From Diphasiastrum complanatum (Eukaryota; Streptophyta; Lycopodiopsida; Lycopodiales; Lycopodiaceae), in assembly GCA_029204225.1 (NCBI GenBank), contig CM055098.1, positions 16,665,775 to 16,729,774 of the forward strand: a stretch of DNA of 64,000 nt, in the 5' to 3' direction. Below are positions 1-11,817 of the stretch, piece by piece; within the stretch, counting starts at the first letter, position 1; each line of letters begins with the position of its first letter. The position numbers and the translations under genes were made by a program. The notes under the pieces were generated by a model that was given only the letters and a program-made list of their open reading frames with translations, ran no database searches and was not told the DNA's origin.

Positions 1-2292
1 ACATAAAACAACCTTTGTCATAAAGAATGGGGTTTATGCTTATAATGTCATGCCTTTTGGCTTATGCAACGCCCCTTCAACGTTTCAGAGGGTCATGCAA
101 CTGGCCTTCCAAGACCTATTACATCGATTGTCGAGATTTATCTCGACGATCTGGGTGTACATTCCACAGTCGCTGCGCACCTTGACGCACTTGAGAAAAT
201 CTTCATTCGCTGCCGTAGATTTGGAATTTCTCTAAACCCTGATAAGTGTCAAATCTGGGTAACCCATGGGGTAGTACTCGGACATATAATTTCAAAGGAC
301 GGTATTTCTACCGATCTTTCAAAAATCAAGGTAATAGTTGAAATGACCTTACTTGCAACAGTGAAGGAAGTGTATGTCTTCCTCGGTCACACAAATTATT
401 ATCACATCTTTATAATTGATTATGTCAATTATACCAGCAAGACACGCCTCATTTATTTAGTTGGGGTAGATTCTCGATGGACAAGAGAATGCATTAAAGC
501 CTTTGAGGAAATGAAAACAGCCCTTACCACGGCACCCATACTCTGCTCGCCAGACTACACGAAAGAGTTCCATGTGCATACTGACGCAAGTAAGTATGCC
601 ATTGGAGGTCTCCTTGCACAACCGGACGAGTATGGCAAGGATTTCTCAATACGTTTCTTGAGTAGACAACTGGTGTCTGCTAAAGTAAACTATACAACCA
701 CTGAGCGAGAAGCATTGGCAATGGTCTATGTTGTTCAACAACTAAGACAATATCTACTAGGCCAGACCTTCGCCTTCTACACCGACCATCAAGCCCTTTT
801 CTATATTGTTAATAAATCCTATAAAACGGGACGTATAGCTCGATGGCCATTGATATTAGAGGAATTTAATTTTCGCGTAATCGTTCGGAAAGAAACCCAA
901 CATTTTATAGCGGATCACCTTTCCCGGCCCCCTAATGCTGAAAAAGCAACTGCACCAATCAACGATGATCTTCCTGATGCATGCCTTTTTCAAATTGATG
1001 TTATACCCTTATGGGATGAGGAGATCACTCAGTTTCTAACAATAGACAGACTCAAAGAAGGCCTGACTATGGTCGCAAATTTTTTTTTTGTGCTTAAAGC
1101 AGCGTCCTTTCAGCTAATAGCAGGACAACTTTATAAACGGGACGTTGACGGTATTATCCAATGATGTGCTTATGAATCTGAGATACAGCCTACCATATCT
1201 CAAGCTCATGAGGGCATTTGTGGTGGTCACTTCTCTGCTGAAGCGACAACTAAAATTATCCTTCGAGCAGGCTTGTGGTGGCCATCCTTATTTAAAGACA
1301 CATGTGCTGTCATTAAAACATGTGATGTTTGTCAGAGAGCCAAGAAAAATACAAAAGCAGACTTCACCTCTTTAACTCTCATTATAGAAGGCGAAGCCTT
1401 CCATAAGTGGGGAATTGACTTTGTTAGACCAATCAGCCTAGCAGCGAAACATACCCAAGCCTGTTATATCCTAATAGCCACAGATTGCGCCACTAAGTGG
1501 GTTGAGGCTCGGGCAACAGAGGAGCCAATGCAAAAACAGTAGCGCATTTTTTTACAAAAACATTATTACACGTTTTGGCTATCCTATAGAGCTAGTTAGT
1601 GATTGCGACATGCACTTTTTAAATACTGTCATTGATAATTTGCTACGCCATTACCTTGTAGTTCACCGGAAGAGTACACCATACTATCCTAGATGTAATG
1701 GCCAGGCCGAATCAACTAACAAGACAATATGTAATATATTGACAAAGATAGTTGAAACTTGTCACTCTGATTGGGAGACGAAACTCTTCTCAGCTATCTG
1801 GGCTTACCGCACCACTCCGAAGAAAGCCACCGGATGGGTTACCCCATTCCATCCAGTGTATGGTCAAGAGGCGGTAATGTATGTCGAATTCTTAGTACCT
1901 TCTCTAAGAATCATGGAAGCCTTCTCTACAGATCTCTGTGAGAAAGCTACAATTGAGCAACAAGTCAAAACCAGGCTATTTACGTTAGCCCAGTTATGCG
2001 AGACAAGACTCATATCTTACCACACACAACTAGTTAACAAAAGATGTCAAAAGGCCTAGCATGACTATCACTTGCGAAACAAGGATTTACACTTAGGTGA
2101 CCAGGTGCTTCTTTATACATAAAAAAAGCACCCTGACAAGTTGAAATTCTGAAGTGAGAGACCATATATTATCAATAAAATCTTCTCTAATGGTGCAATC
2201 CAACTACAAACACTTGACGGAATACTCCTAGACATTGTTGTTAACGATGGTCATCTACGGCGGTATTACGAGGAGTTGTTTTTTGTTGACCC
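1..2292 (+). pseudogene. Ty3/gypsy pol fragment A (RT, RNase H, integrase)
   Basis: Polyprotein that would copy and integrate a Ty3/gypsy element. The window opens inside reverse transcriptase: MPFGLCNAP at about 50 and the catalytic box YLDD at 139-150. RNase H follows with TDAS near 580 and a D-H-Q-A-L segment near 785. The integrase zinc-binding domain (H, H, C-X2-C) lies at about 1207-1335, the core at 1380-1900 and a decayed GPY/F-like tail near 2150. Reading phase is kept across an in-frame TGA at 1162-1164, then shifts once near 1510-1545, and further stops occur at 2057 and beyond. YLDDLGVHS matches YLDNLGVHS in element J, so A and J are one lineage. No tandem LTR is visible at this end. 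It is a dead copy. Confidence 0.93.
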
Positions 2293-2705
2293 AATTTAAC
2301 ACTTTTTCCCTGGTATATATTCCATATTTTTTATTTTTATTTTCTTATTTCTTTGCTTGTTATTCTCTTTTTGCATACCTATTTTTGAACTCTTTTCTTG
2401 TTTATAACTCATACCTGTATTTATTTGCTTTCTATACATTTTCTTTTTCTATAAATACCCATTTGTCCTGAATGTTGTAGGTCAACAAATAATAGACTAC
2501 ACCATATGAAACAGATTTATCACACTTTTGGCACATCTCATTTTTGTTTGTCTGGTATCTCCATATTCCCAATTAAGCATACAATGATTCATTGAGATAC
2601 TTCTTTCCCATAAGAGCTTCTACTTTGAGCCATAGTCATATTTTCTCCCTGAAGTTCTTCACTTGCATCACACAGCTCCATTCCTCCATACTGGGTTTCT
2701 GTCAG
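2293..2705. other. pol-to-minisatellite spacer, no gene seen
   Basis: T-rich sequence after the pol tail. The only ORF (2235-2471) is a run of Phe, Tyr and Leu codons produced by base composition. I see no domain, RNA gene or clear LTR boundary. Confidence 0.5.
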
Positions 2706-3131
2706 ATCTCAACCGATGAGTTCTTGTCAAATCTCAACCGAAGCATCTTGTGAAATCTCGACCAAAGCTGTCTCTCAGATCTCGACTGAAGCATCCTTTC
2801 AATCTCGACCAAGGCGTTCTGTCAAATCTCAACCTGAGCGTTTTGTCAAATTTCAACCGGAGCGTTTCTATCAAATCTCGATCGGAGCGTTTATGTCAAA
2901 TCTCGATCGGAGCGTTTTCGTCAAATCTCAACCGGAGCGTTTCTGTCAAATCTCGACCGGAGCATTCTGTTGGATCTCGACTAGAGCATTCTGTTGGATC
3001 TCGACCAAAGCGTCCTGTTGGATCTCGACCGAAGCATCCTGTTGGATCTCGATCGAAGCGTCCTGTTGGATCTCGACCGAAGTATTCTATCAGATCTCAA
3101 CCGGAGCACCCACTCCAATCTTGACCGGAGG
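2706..3131 (+). repeat. 24-25 bp minisatellite, about 17 units
   Basis: Tandem units built on TCTGTCAAATCTCGACCGGA and, in the right half, CCTGTTGGATCTCGACCGAA. Most right-hand units are exactly 24 bp. Several left-hand units have one extra T (25 bp), which rotates the reading frame. The two ORFs across it (2716-3153 and 2750-3124) are therefore translations of the repeat (I-S-T-E-A and R-S-R-P motifs) and not evidence of a protein. It lies between gypsy pol A and accessory ORF A. Confidence 0.9.
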
Positions 3132-3182
3132 TTCTGAATTCAAAACTCAATGAACCGGCATATTACATCTTTCCCGAAACCA

Positions 3183-3250
3183 GACGATGGCATCTATAAA
3201 TGCCATGACGATGGCATCTATAAACCAGACGATGGCATCTATAAATGTCA
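3183..3250 (+). repeat. three short direct repeats
   Basis: ACGATGGCATCTATAAA occurs three times at 22-24 bp spacing, just after the minisatellite. No coding role seen. Confidence 0.8.
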
Positions 3251-3746
3251 TTCGCACCTCAGCGAAGTGCGAATTCTGGCATTTCTTGCGACGATCTGTT
3301 GGCGATATTCTTGCTCCTATGCACAATCCTGGCGCTCTTTTGTTCCATGATTTTGTCATCATTTACACTCCACCTCCACCGAGTATCCACCATCGTCGTT
3401 TGATTACCATTCAGAGCGCCATCACCAAACCTTTCCAAACCTAACTTCCCCGGCAGAATACACATCAATTTGAAACTTTTCGCATGCTGAGGGGTAGTGT
3501 CACGCGAGCATTCATCACGCTCCCGTTAAACTATTGGATATAACATCATCAACATAAAACACTTGTTTTCTCCTTCTAGTTCATTCACCACAAATCCATT
3601 CATCTTCCCATTAATCCATCCTTGACCGACACCCCCACATCTTCTGCTTTCACACATTATACTTCCATTTTTTCCTTACACAACCTCTTCTATCACCACC
3701 CTTTAATTCCACAACATACTTTGACACGAGTGCAACTGAGCCGTCA
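3251..3746. other. spacer before accessory ORF A, no gene seen
   Basis: C-rich, T-rich low-complexity leader. ORFs here are under 90 codons, lie in several frames and resemble nothing I recognise. Confidence 0.45.
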
Positions 3747-4502
3747 ATGAGCGAGTGGGCAAAGGAAAAAAATACGGGCACTAAGGCCTTGGATGATTAC
3801 CTGGCGAGACTACCACAACCACGTAGGACAACTTCTCCTACTAGGCCAAGGGGCAAGAGGGCTAACACCAAAGAGTCAAAGAGATTCGAAAGAAAATATC
3901 CTCCCAACATGAGGGGAGACAAAGAGGAGATCGATCAAAGCCAATACTCCACCAGGGCTAAGATCATTGCAGCACTACAACCGCAACCGGAATGGCGGAG
4001 CAAGGTCTTAAAGGATAGCAGGTGGCTGCAAGAGTACCTGAGGTTACCGGCGTGGAAGTGAATTGATCCATTCTACATGCCACTCAAACGAAGAAATCCA
4101 TGGCCAACAGAAAAGCCACGGGTTGAGTTGGTGAACCGGCCAGTAATTCCGGGAATTTCAGACAGAATCTCCCCGAATGACCTGAGGCTGCAGTTGCTAG
4201 ACTTTGAGCACAAATACAAGAAAAGTGCCAATCTATGTGTGCAAGAAAGTGCCGAATATTGCCAATCCATGGCCTTTCTAATGCAACAAGAATGTTTCTG
4301 GGATTATGGTTTGGATCCAATCAGGATCAATCCCAACGTAGCCCTCCAGTCAGAGGAAGATCATGAGATGATGGCCCGACTATACTACAGAGCGGCCTTC
4401 ATGTCATCACGATATGTTACCATGGTAGAAGATTGGCAGGAGATGGGCTTCATAAAAAAGATACGAGAGTACCTAAGGCCACTAAACTACGGAACTCCCC
4501 CA
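3747..4502 (+). pseudogene. gypsy accessory ORF, copy A (C-terminal half)
   Basis: Open in one phase from 3747 to about 4500 apart from a TGA at 4059-4061. Function unknown. The first 75 residues are basic and Pro/Ser rich. After that it matches the C-terminal part of the accessory ORF of element J (50278-50930, minus): QPEWR versus QPAWR, IDPFYMPLKR versus VDPYYVPMQR, and RLYYRAAF...W versus RLYFCAAM...W, in the same order and with similar spacing. It lies downstream of pol A in the same orientation, as in J. The N-terminal and coiled-coil parts seen in J are missing; the minisatellite occupies roughly that place. The match ends near 4495, where LTR-like or unrelated sequence begins. Confidence 0.7.
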
Positions 4503-4711
4503 TCTCCTCATTGTCTTTTACTATTTCCAAGAGCCAGGATCCTCTCCTCTCTTGCATTCAGCCTCCATGGCTCAAGGGTGAAGCAATTAGGGATTTGGCT
4601 ATCCATTTCATGTTGGTTGGGTGGTTGGCTCCACCGGTGCTCTTTTGGTTGCATGCAACATGATCTAGGTAGATCCCCACTTAGTGATCCTTACAGTGGT
4701 ATCAGAACAAG
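4503..4711 (+). other. possible LTR end plus tRNA-Met primer site
   Basis: TGGTATCAGAACAAGG at 4697-4712 differs from the usual plant initiator-tRNA primer site (TGGTATCAGAGC) mainly at one base and follows TTACAG, a possible LTR end. The upstream LTR start is not identifiable and no matching pol follows. At best it is the 5' stub of a lost copia element. Confidence 0.4.
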
Positions 4712-7258
4712 GCTTTGCATCGATCAAAAGGTGGAGTTGGGTTTTGTTTTTTTTTCAGCTTTTTGGTATTTCCTCCTTGTTTTTTACTTCATGGTGGTGG
4801 AATTGACCTCCAAGTAAGTGGCTTCTCTTATTTCGGTTTGCTTTTAGCCTATTGATCATGATTAAGAAAATTTTCCATAGAAAATGATGAAAATTTATGG
4901 ATTTTTTTTATTGTTTTTTGTGGTTTTGGAGCTAGAATTCAACGTTTTGGCTTGGAATTTATCAAAGCTACTGATCTTGAACAATTTTCAGAATTGTACT
5001 TGCTGTTTTCCAATCATTATGATTGATTCTAATGATTACATGCCATGGTTATGGTCAAAGATAGTGATTTTTAGTTAAAATCTAGTGATTTAGGGCTAGA
5101 AATGGGCTATATGAAGTATGCTTGACTAAAATCATAACTTTTAGTTCTTACATGTAACTGAATTATAGTAGATATGGCCTGATTGCACTTGCATGTGGGT
5201 TTGATCCACAAGAATTTGCAAAAAAGGTTGAAAACAATAAAAAAACATGGTTTTTTTGGTTGGTTTTTCAAAGTTTCTGGTGATATTCATAAAATCCATA
5301 GCTAATATTTTTCATGCATGTTTTTAGAGATGTAATGATGTTGTCCTAAGGCTGTTATGCAAATTTTCCAAATATTAGGTATTTTACGTAAAAAAAAATT
5401 ATTTTTTAGAAATCACCACATGTATTGTTTGATGCATGCTAGATGGTTTGAAATCCTATCAAAATGGGATGACAACTGTAAAGTCGATGCTTTGAATCGA
5501 TTTCACGATTTTGGTACATATCGAACGAAATTTGAAAATCCTAGTTACGTAAAATTTTGAAAGAATTGTGGATATTTTGATTTTTTCGTTGGTTTTGATC
5601 AAACAGAAATTGCTTATATTGTGAATGACCTTACTAAGGTAAAATCAGCTAGTTTTATAATGTCATAGTACCTTTCACTTTCAATTGAAGGTTTTGAAAT
5701 CTGTCAACTAAAGACAACATTTCTTGTTTTAGGTGTTCAATAAAGTCCAAGAATGACACTTGTTGGAACGGTTTCTAGACTGATCTACACGTAGATTTAC
5801 CAATAGTTGAGTGCGACAATTAACTAGTGAAAAATCAAAATAGTCTGGGTGACCGGTAGATAAAAGTTCTACTGATTTAAGATTGGTCCTTTTCCTAGCC
5901 AAATCTGTGGCTTTCAACTTGGACCATATTTGGGAAGGGAGGAAGGAGATGAAGCTTGAAGTGTAGAGGATTGATTGACCGAGTCGACCAGTTCTGTCAA
6001 TCTACTTTGAATTCTAGAAGTATAAGCGATTGTGAGAGTAAGTGCAATTGGAAATTAGGCTTTGGAATTATTTTTAAAGTGCCTCTAGAAATTTCGGTTT
6101 CTTTCTCCAGTGTTCATTTAGAATTGAAGATTCTAAGGGATGAGGTAATGGCAGTTGGATGATAATCCATTTATGGAACCATCTTTGTGTTGCAATTGGA
6201 TTTAGATTAAATCCTTGGAATTTGCAAACGAAAAGTAGTTGAAATGTGTTCATATAACAATTTTTAATTGGGGTTCTTTCTTATTGTATTATAGAGTGTT
6301 TCTTTATAATAACTGAGACAACCAAGATAGGACTAAGACTATCAATGGATCAACCGGTTGCATAGAGTTTTGAGAGAAATCCAATAAGTGGCTGAGCTAT
6401 TCTAGTGAAATAGAGGAACTCTCTAGGGATTGTTGTGAATAATCTAGAACTAGAGGAGTTTTTGGGGTATTGAGCTATGAGTTATTCATAATTATGGATA
6501 GTAGTGGTAATGATTAAATTTAGGTTCCACTGATTGATTTACTTGTAGGAATTTGATGGAAACGTGATGAGTAGTAGAAGTGGTGAGCAGATGGAGATAG
6601 ATCGGTCGTGTGTCAGTTATCAGCTATGTCTTTAAAGTCAAGCGAATACTGCAATGCGCAATGCAACAAAAAACGTAGACAAAAAAAATGCAATCAGATA
6701 AATAAAAAATGTGAGTATAGAAGCTTGAAGTTGGTTGTGGAATGATAGGGCGTTTAACCGTAAGCTGAAATCATTGATAGCTAGATAATCGGAACACCAA
6801 CTAACTAATTCTACATAAGCCTACATAGTCACTGAACATCGTTGCAAAATATTACCTGTACATTGTTACACAAGATGTTTGTCAAGGTGTTGACTCCACT
6901 GGATGTCAGATTAACAGTGCATAAAAGCCCTAAGAAAATCTACTTATAGTTCCACAGAAGGCTGTCGTTATTTAACGGTAAGTGGATCGGATTTTTCTAG
7001 TTAACAATATCAAAAATTAACTAAGGGTCGGACTTATTAGATCCAATCGGATCCGATCCAGGGTCGAAGATACCTGGATTTATTATCTGTCTTGATCCGA
7101 TTTAATCAAGGGCCAAAAATCACATTTTGATGGGATTGACATTGGGTCAGAATATTTCGAGTCTTTGTTAGAAAAATTCGATCCTTCCTTTCCTTGTTGT
7201 GGGTTTTTCAGAATAAGTATGAACAAATTTCAGGATGCTCGTTACCTAATGGACTTGG
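4712..7258. other. AT-rich intergenic DNA, no gene seen
   Basis: No ORF exceeds about 70 codons outside composition runs. I see no retrotransposon domain, RNA gene or tandem repeat. Confidence 0.5.
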
Positions 7259-7440
7259 GCTTGAGCATGGATGTTTTACTTTGAGTGCTTTATGAAAGTT
7301 TTAAAGGGCTTTGTGAGGCAAAAGGCAAGGCTAGAAGATAACATTGTAGAAGGTTGGCTTGTTCAAGAATCTTTGTGTTATATCACTGAAATAATCTCGC
7401 AATGGCATCCTGCAAGTCCAAAAATAAAGAAGCAGCAGAA
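7259..7440 (+). pseudogene. CACTA (En/Spm) relic, DUF4218-like segment
   Basis: Frame-by-frame reading of 7268-7396 gives WMFYFECFMKVLKGFVR followed by a stretch with K-A-R-L-E, I-V-E-G and a Q-E-S-L-C-Y end. This has the shape of the DUF4218 block downstream of the CACTA TNP2 transposase: W-M-(Y/F)-P-F-E-R, (M)K-x-L-K-G-(Y/F)-V-R, A-R-x-E-(G)-x-I-(A/V)-E. No long ORF survives on either side and no CACTA termini were found, so this is an old fragment. Identification rests on my recollection of the family pattern. Confidence 0.6.
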
Positions 7441-7992
7441 CATGTTATGAATAAAGTGCAATGTGGAAAAGAGACTTTCATCTCAATTAAAAGAAAAAAT
7501 CAGCACACTCATTCTATATAATTGTGGATATATGGAAAAGTGGACCTTAAGATTTGAAGAAGCCAAAAAATAAAAAAACATAACATTGCAAATGAAGAAA
7601 AAATATCAATAGGAGAAGAAGAAAAACATTGGCAAGAGATTGTTTGCAGAATAATGAATCATTGAAACCTTTACCTTCAGTGTGCACTCATGAGTGGGTA
7701 CTTGCTATCATGCTCAAAGCATCAAAATTTGGAGAAGTGGCCAAATTAGAATGGGAATTTGCTCGTGGATGTGCATGGAAGGTTAATGTAATATTGTCTT
7801 TGTGAAGTTTTGTCTTTGTAGTCAAGATAAATATAGTATTTTAATTTGCACTATTTTATTTTATTTTATTGCATTAAGTATAAATCATACACTACCATGT
7901 GAGCATATAGGCATCATTATCATGTTGAGAGGGTTGACAACAAGCGACATACATTTGATTGTGGTGTAATGGCCAACTTTCAACAAGATATC

Positions 7993-8877
7993 ATTACGTA
8001 AATATCAAAATCTCACAGAGAGAGAAAAGTCATAGTCAATATTAAGATATAAATGTACTTAAGACTCTAAAGAACTTTGGCAATTTTTGTTTGAAATTTT
8101 TTTGAGATTTAATAGTCCTTAACGTTAATTAACATTTGTTAACGTTGAGTTATTAACATAAAATTTTTATGTAAATTTAAAATCAGGATTTAGAAAATTA
8201 TAAAAAAAACATTTGTTGAAGTGGTATACATCCAATAGACATGTACAATTTTCATTATGATGTTGCTTTGAATAAAGCCTAGAACCGTTGCAATCCAAAA
8301 TGGACAATTTTCACTAATGCTTGAAGCTAAAATTACAATGAGGGTCCTAACACAAACTTACTAAGAATACTAGACCACTTAACCTTGGCAGCTTTAACAA
8401 TTTGATAGCTTGATCTAGAACTGAAATAAACTTTCAAGTAATTACGTAAATATCAAAATCTCATAGAGAAAGAAAAGTCATAGTCAATATTAAGATATAA
8501 ATGTACTTAAGACTCTAAAGAACTTTGGCAATTTTTGTTTGAAATTTTTTTGAGATTTAATAGTTCTTAACGTTAATTAACATTTGTTAACGTTGAGTTA
8601 TTAACATAAAATTTTTATGTAAATTTAAAATCAGGGTTTAGAAAATTATAAAAAAAACATTTGTTGAAGTGGTATACATCCAATAGACATGTACAATTTT
8701 CATTATGGTGTTGCTTTGAATAAAGCCTAGAACCGTTGCAATCCAAAATGGACAATTTTCATTAATGCTTGAAGCTAAAATTACAATGAGGGTCCTAACA
8801 CAAACTTACTAAAAATACTAGACCACTTAATCTTGGCAGCTTTAACAATTTGATAGCTTGATCTAAACTGAAATAAA
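7993..8877. repeat. tandem duplication, period 448 bp
   Basis: 7993-8430 and 8441-8877 are nearly identical; both open with ATTACGTAAATATCAAAATC and close near CTGAAATAAA. The few differences (CACAGAGAGA versus CATAGAGAAA, scattered single changes, one short deletion near the end) indicate a fairly recent duplication. Each copy contains the inverted pair TTAACGTTAATTAAC / GTTAACGTTGAGTTA. No coding potential. Confidence 0.95.
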
Positions 8878-11346
8878 TATTTTATTTGTTATTTTGCACC
8901 AGAGTCTTAAGATTTAGTCTATCATAGAATAGTATATAATTCAATTGTCATCATTGAAATTTTTTATTCTAATGGCCACCAAAATTATTCAAATGAGTTT
9001 GCATCTCCCAAGTTTAAAAAAGTTGGCTACTTTTCTTAAGAAATAAAATCCATCCACCAATGTCAATCAAACTCATCAAAAAACTAGTATGCTACTTTAA
9101 AAAATTGGAATGTTGTAGAATGATTAATTAAACAACATTCTTTGAGTTTTCTGCTCTCCAAGATGAGTTTTGAATGACACAAAAACACAAGTTCAATTTG
9201 ATTATAAAATATACTTCATAGAAAATGAATTTTTTCAAAAGATAATCACACCACAAAGTTCAAAATTGATTTTTTCTATGATAATATAATGTCAATATTA
9301 TTACTTCCAATTTTGCATTTTCGTTAAAAACCAATATTGTTAGTTGGTGTTATACAATGTTATTCAAATTTTGATGTAATCTTTAAAATCAAACATGTGT
9401 TGTGAAAAAAAAAAATTGGTTTAGGAGCATACAACTCTTTAATAATGGTTTGAAGAAAATAACTAAACATTTGATCTATATAAATATGACTGTGATCCAC
9501 TAATAAGAATCCTATCATGAGTTTTTGAAATTTTTCAAAACAATCAATATCAACAAATGGGGCAATATTGTTTGACTTTTGTTTCTCTACCAATTGCAAG
9601 TAGAGGATCTTCTTAGAAATACTATTATCAAAATCAAATATTAATTTATTGATTATAGTAATTGTCAAGTTTGGATGATTCTAAATATTAAAATAGCTAA
9701 AAAATGCTTGGAACTACAACCACCTTCCAACATTTTTCATAATGTCTCGTGAAATTTTCGATAATTTTTCTTGACTTCTCTCAATCTTTCAATATAGTTT
9801 TTAAGTATTTTCGAGAGTTTTTCGCGACACAGAATTTATTAATCAAATTTTCGTTGATCGTTTTCGAGAATTTTTCTAAAATCTTTTCTAGCATTTTCTC
9901 CAGTTTTTTGAGAAATTTCTAGTATGTTGTTAAAATTTTCAAAAAAATTTTGTGAGTTTCTGTATCATTTTTTTAGGATTGAATATAAAAACTTCAACCA
10001 AATGAATTTGAATGAAATCCGCTTCATTTAAATTCTTTGGCACCCTACAAAATTTGGTACTTTTTTTATTTATTTGTCCTATTAATGATGAGACCCAAAT
10101 ATTTTTGGGAAGAATCCTAACATTTTTTTCTATGTTTTACAAGTATTTATTTATTTTTTGTTGCTCTCTATGGACTTGTAGTATTTTGTAATCTCCACTA
10201 AAAGATAGAAACAAAATTGATTTGATGAACTAAAACATGAATGAGTTTCAAAATATTCATGAGAAATAAATTCAAAAGAAAACAAAATTAAAAATCTATT
10301 AATTATTTTTTTCTTGTGCAATTTTTGCTTGGTATATGAATACTTTCAATTGCTCACAAAGAGGACAAAGAGACTTTTTGATTCTCTAGAAATTTTTTAC
10401 TAGAATGAAATTTCTTTTCCATATATTTATCAAAAAAAAATAACTCAAACGTAGAACATTCTTGGACACTACAAAGTCTTTATACACCAAGAATATTTCT
10501 AGTTTTGTAAAACTATATAAAAATTAGAAATATAATTTTTTTGAACTCTTTTATGATAGATACACAATTGTACTTGTATAAGAAATTAGTTACTTGTTTG
10601 TAGCCTAGTTTGGACTTGACAATTCTCTGTACTGAATCACACTTTCATTCTCGTGAATAACAATGATCACTTAATTAACAATAGCAAGATTCTACTGCAC
10701 GAACATTACTTCATCAATACAATCTCGGAAATGAGAAGCATTAAGAGAGTAAACAATTCACAACAATAGATTGAAAATAGATCACTCAATACATTTCCTC
10801 AACTTCATTCCAAATAATAATGTGAGTAAAAGGGCTTTTTATAGCCTCGTGGCTGTTCCAAAACTATAATAACCATTTCGTAATTCCATAACTAGCATAA
10901 CTGCCTTGTCAAGGATTGAACTACTATTTCGATACCGGGTCGGTTTCTCTATATCAATCTTGGATCGATATGGACTTGTAAGGTTTTCTACTTTTTTATC
11001 AACAACTACTCATAAAGTAAAAGTTAATCCTCCAATGTTGATCTACTATAATGTTGTCTAGCCAGATACAAATTGAAGTTGGCCTTCAAATGCTCACAAC
11101 ATCGCTGATATAGCCTGTACAAGAATTCACACTTAGAGTTACAATAAGAAGTCCAATCTCGACTGTCACATTTATCATTAACTGTAAGCTCTGCGTACAT
11201 TCTTGCTCTCCTATGCCCCAATGGCTTCAACTTGTATTTGAGTAGATTAGTTTTTCTCGTATGGCATTGAATTAATCTTGTGATGCTCCCAATCCTCCTT
11301 TTCTTAGTATGTGTAGAGTCATGACACAAGAAACTTTTGTTCAATT
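8878..11346. other. AT-rich intergenic DNA with two unrecognised minus-strand ORFs
   Basis: Two minus-strand ORFs are longer than chance neighbours: 9360-9668 (102 codons) and 11024-11344 (106 codons, Cys- and Arg-rich). I recognise neither, and neither shows a catalytic motif, signal peptide or conserved partner. Around 9760-9960 there is a run of similar TTTTCGAGA/TTTTTCTA phrases. Nothing else is seen. Confidence 0.4.
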
Positions 11347-11555
11347 CCTATATAGGAAAAAAAAAAAATTTCACACAATTTTTTAGATTCAAGTGAACAT
11401 ATCTAAGAAAGCGCTAACTAGGAAAAGTGGAACGTTCCCTAGATTGACAAACTAGGGAATTGAAGTATAATAATCTTTATATAGGATTTTCAATCCTCAA
11501 AATTTCCAGATCACTCCCTATATAGGAAATTGTAGGATTATAATCCCTATATAGG
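11347..11555. promoter_or_regulatory. cluster of perfect CArG-type palindromes
   Basis: CCTATATAGG, a perfect match to CC(A/T)6GG, occurs at 11347-11356, 11517-11526 and 11546-11555, with near copies at about 11475 and 11588. The flanks repeat as GGAAATT and TCAATCCTCA, so the sites lie in short repeats. The same 10-mer lies in both LTRs of copia E (29464-29473 and 35239-35248). CArG boxes are MADS-domain binding sites; use here is inference, and this may be an old LTR fragment. Confidence 0.45.
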
Positions 11556-11817
11556 AAATTCAATCCTCAATTTTTCCTAGATCACTCCTTGTATAGGGAA
11601 TTGAGAACTAGAAAAAGTAATGTTTCAAGATTTCATGCTCACATCATAGAAATCCAAACCATCAGCACCAAATAGAGTGAACTCTACAAGAGTTGCAGGG
11701 GGATCTCCTCCAATGCCACTACATTACAATTCTCCTCCACAATCGCTTGTCATGCATGTCCCCTGCCCTATTGTGGAGTCAAACGTGCAGCCTGTGCACC
11801 CCCCAAAACGACTTGCC

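Noticed and set aside
2716-3153. Repetitive protein with I-S-T-E-A units
   Set aside because: The reading frame rotates with 25 bp units and two frames are open; it is a minisatellite, not a gene.
11024-11344. 106-codon minus-strand ORF as a gene
   Set aside because: No recognisable domain, no exon partners and no conserved context; kept only as an unassigned ORF.
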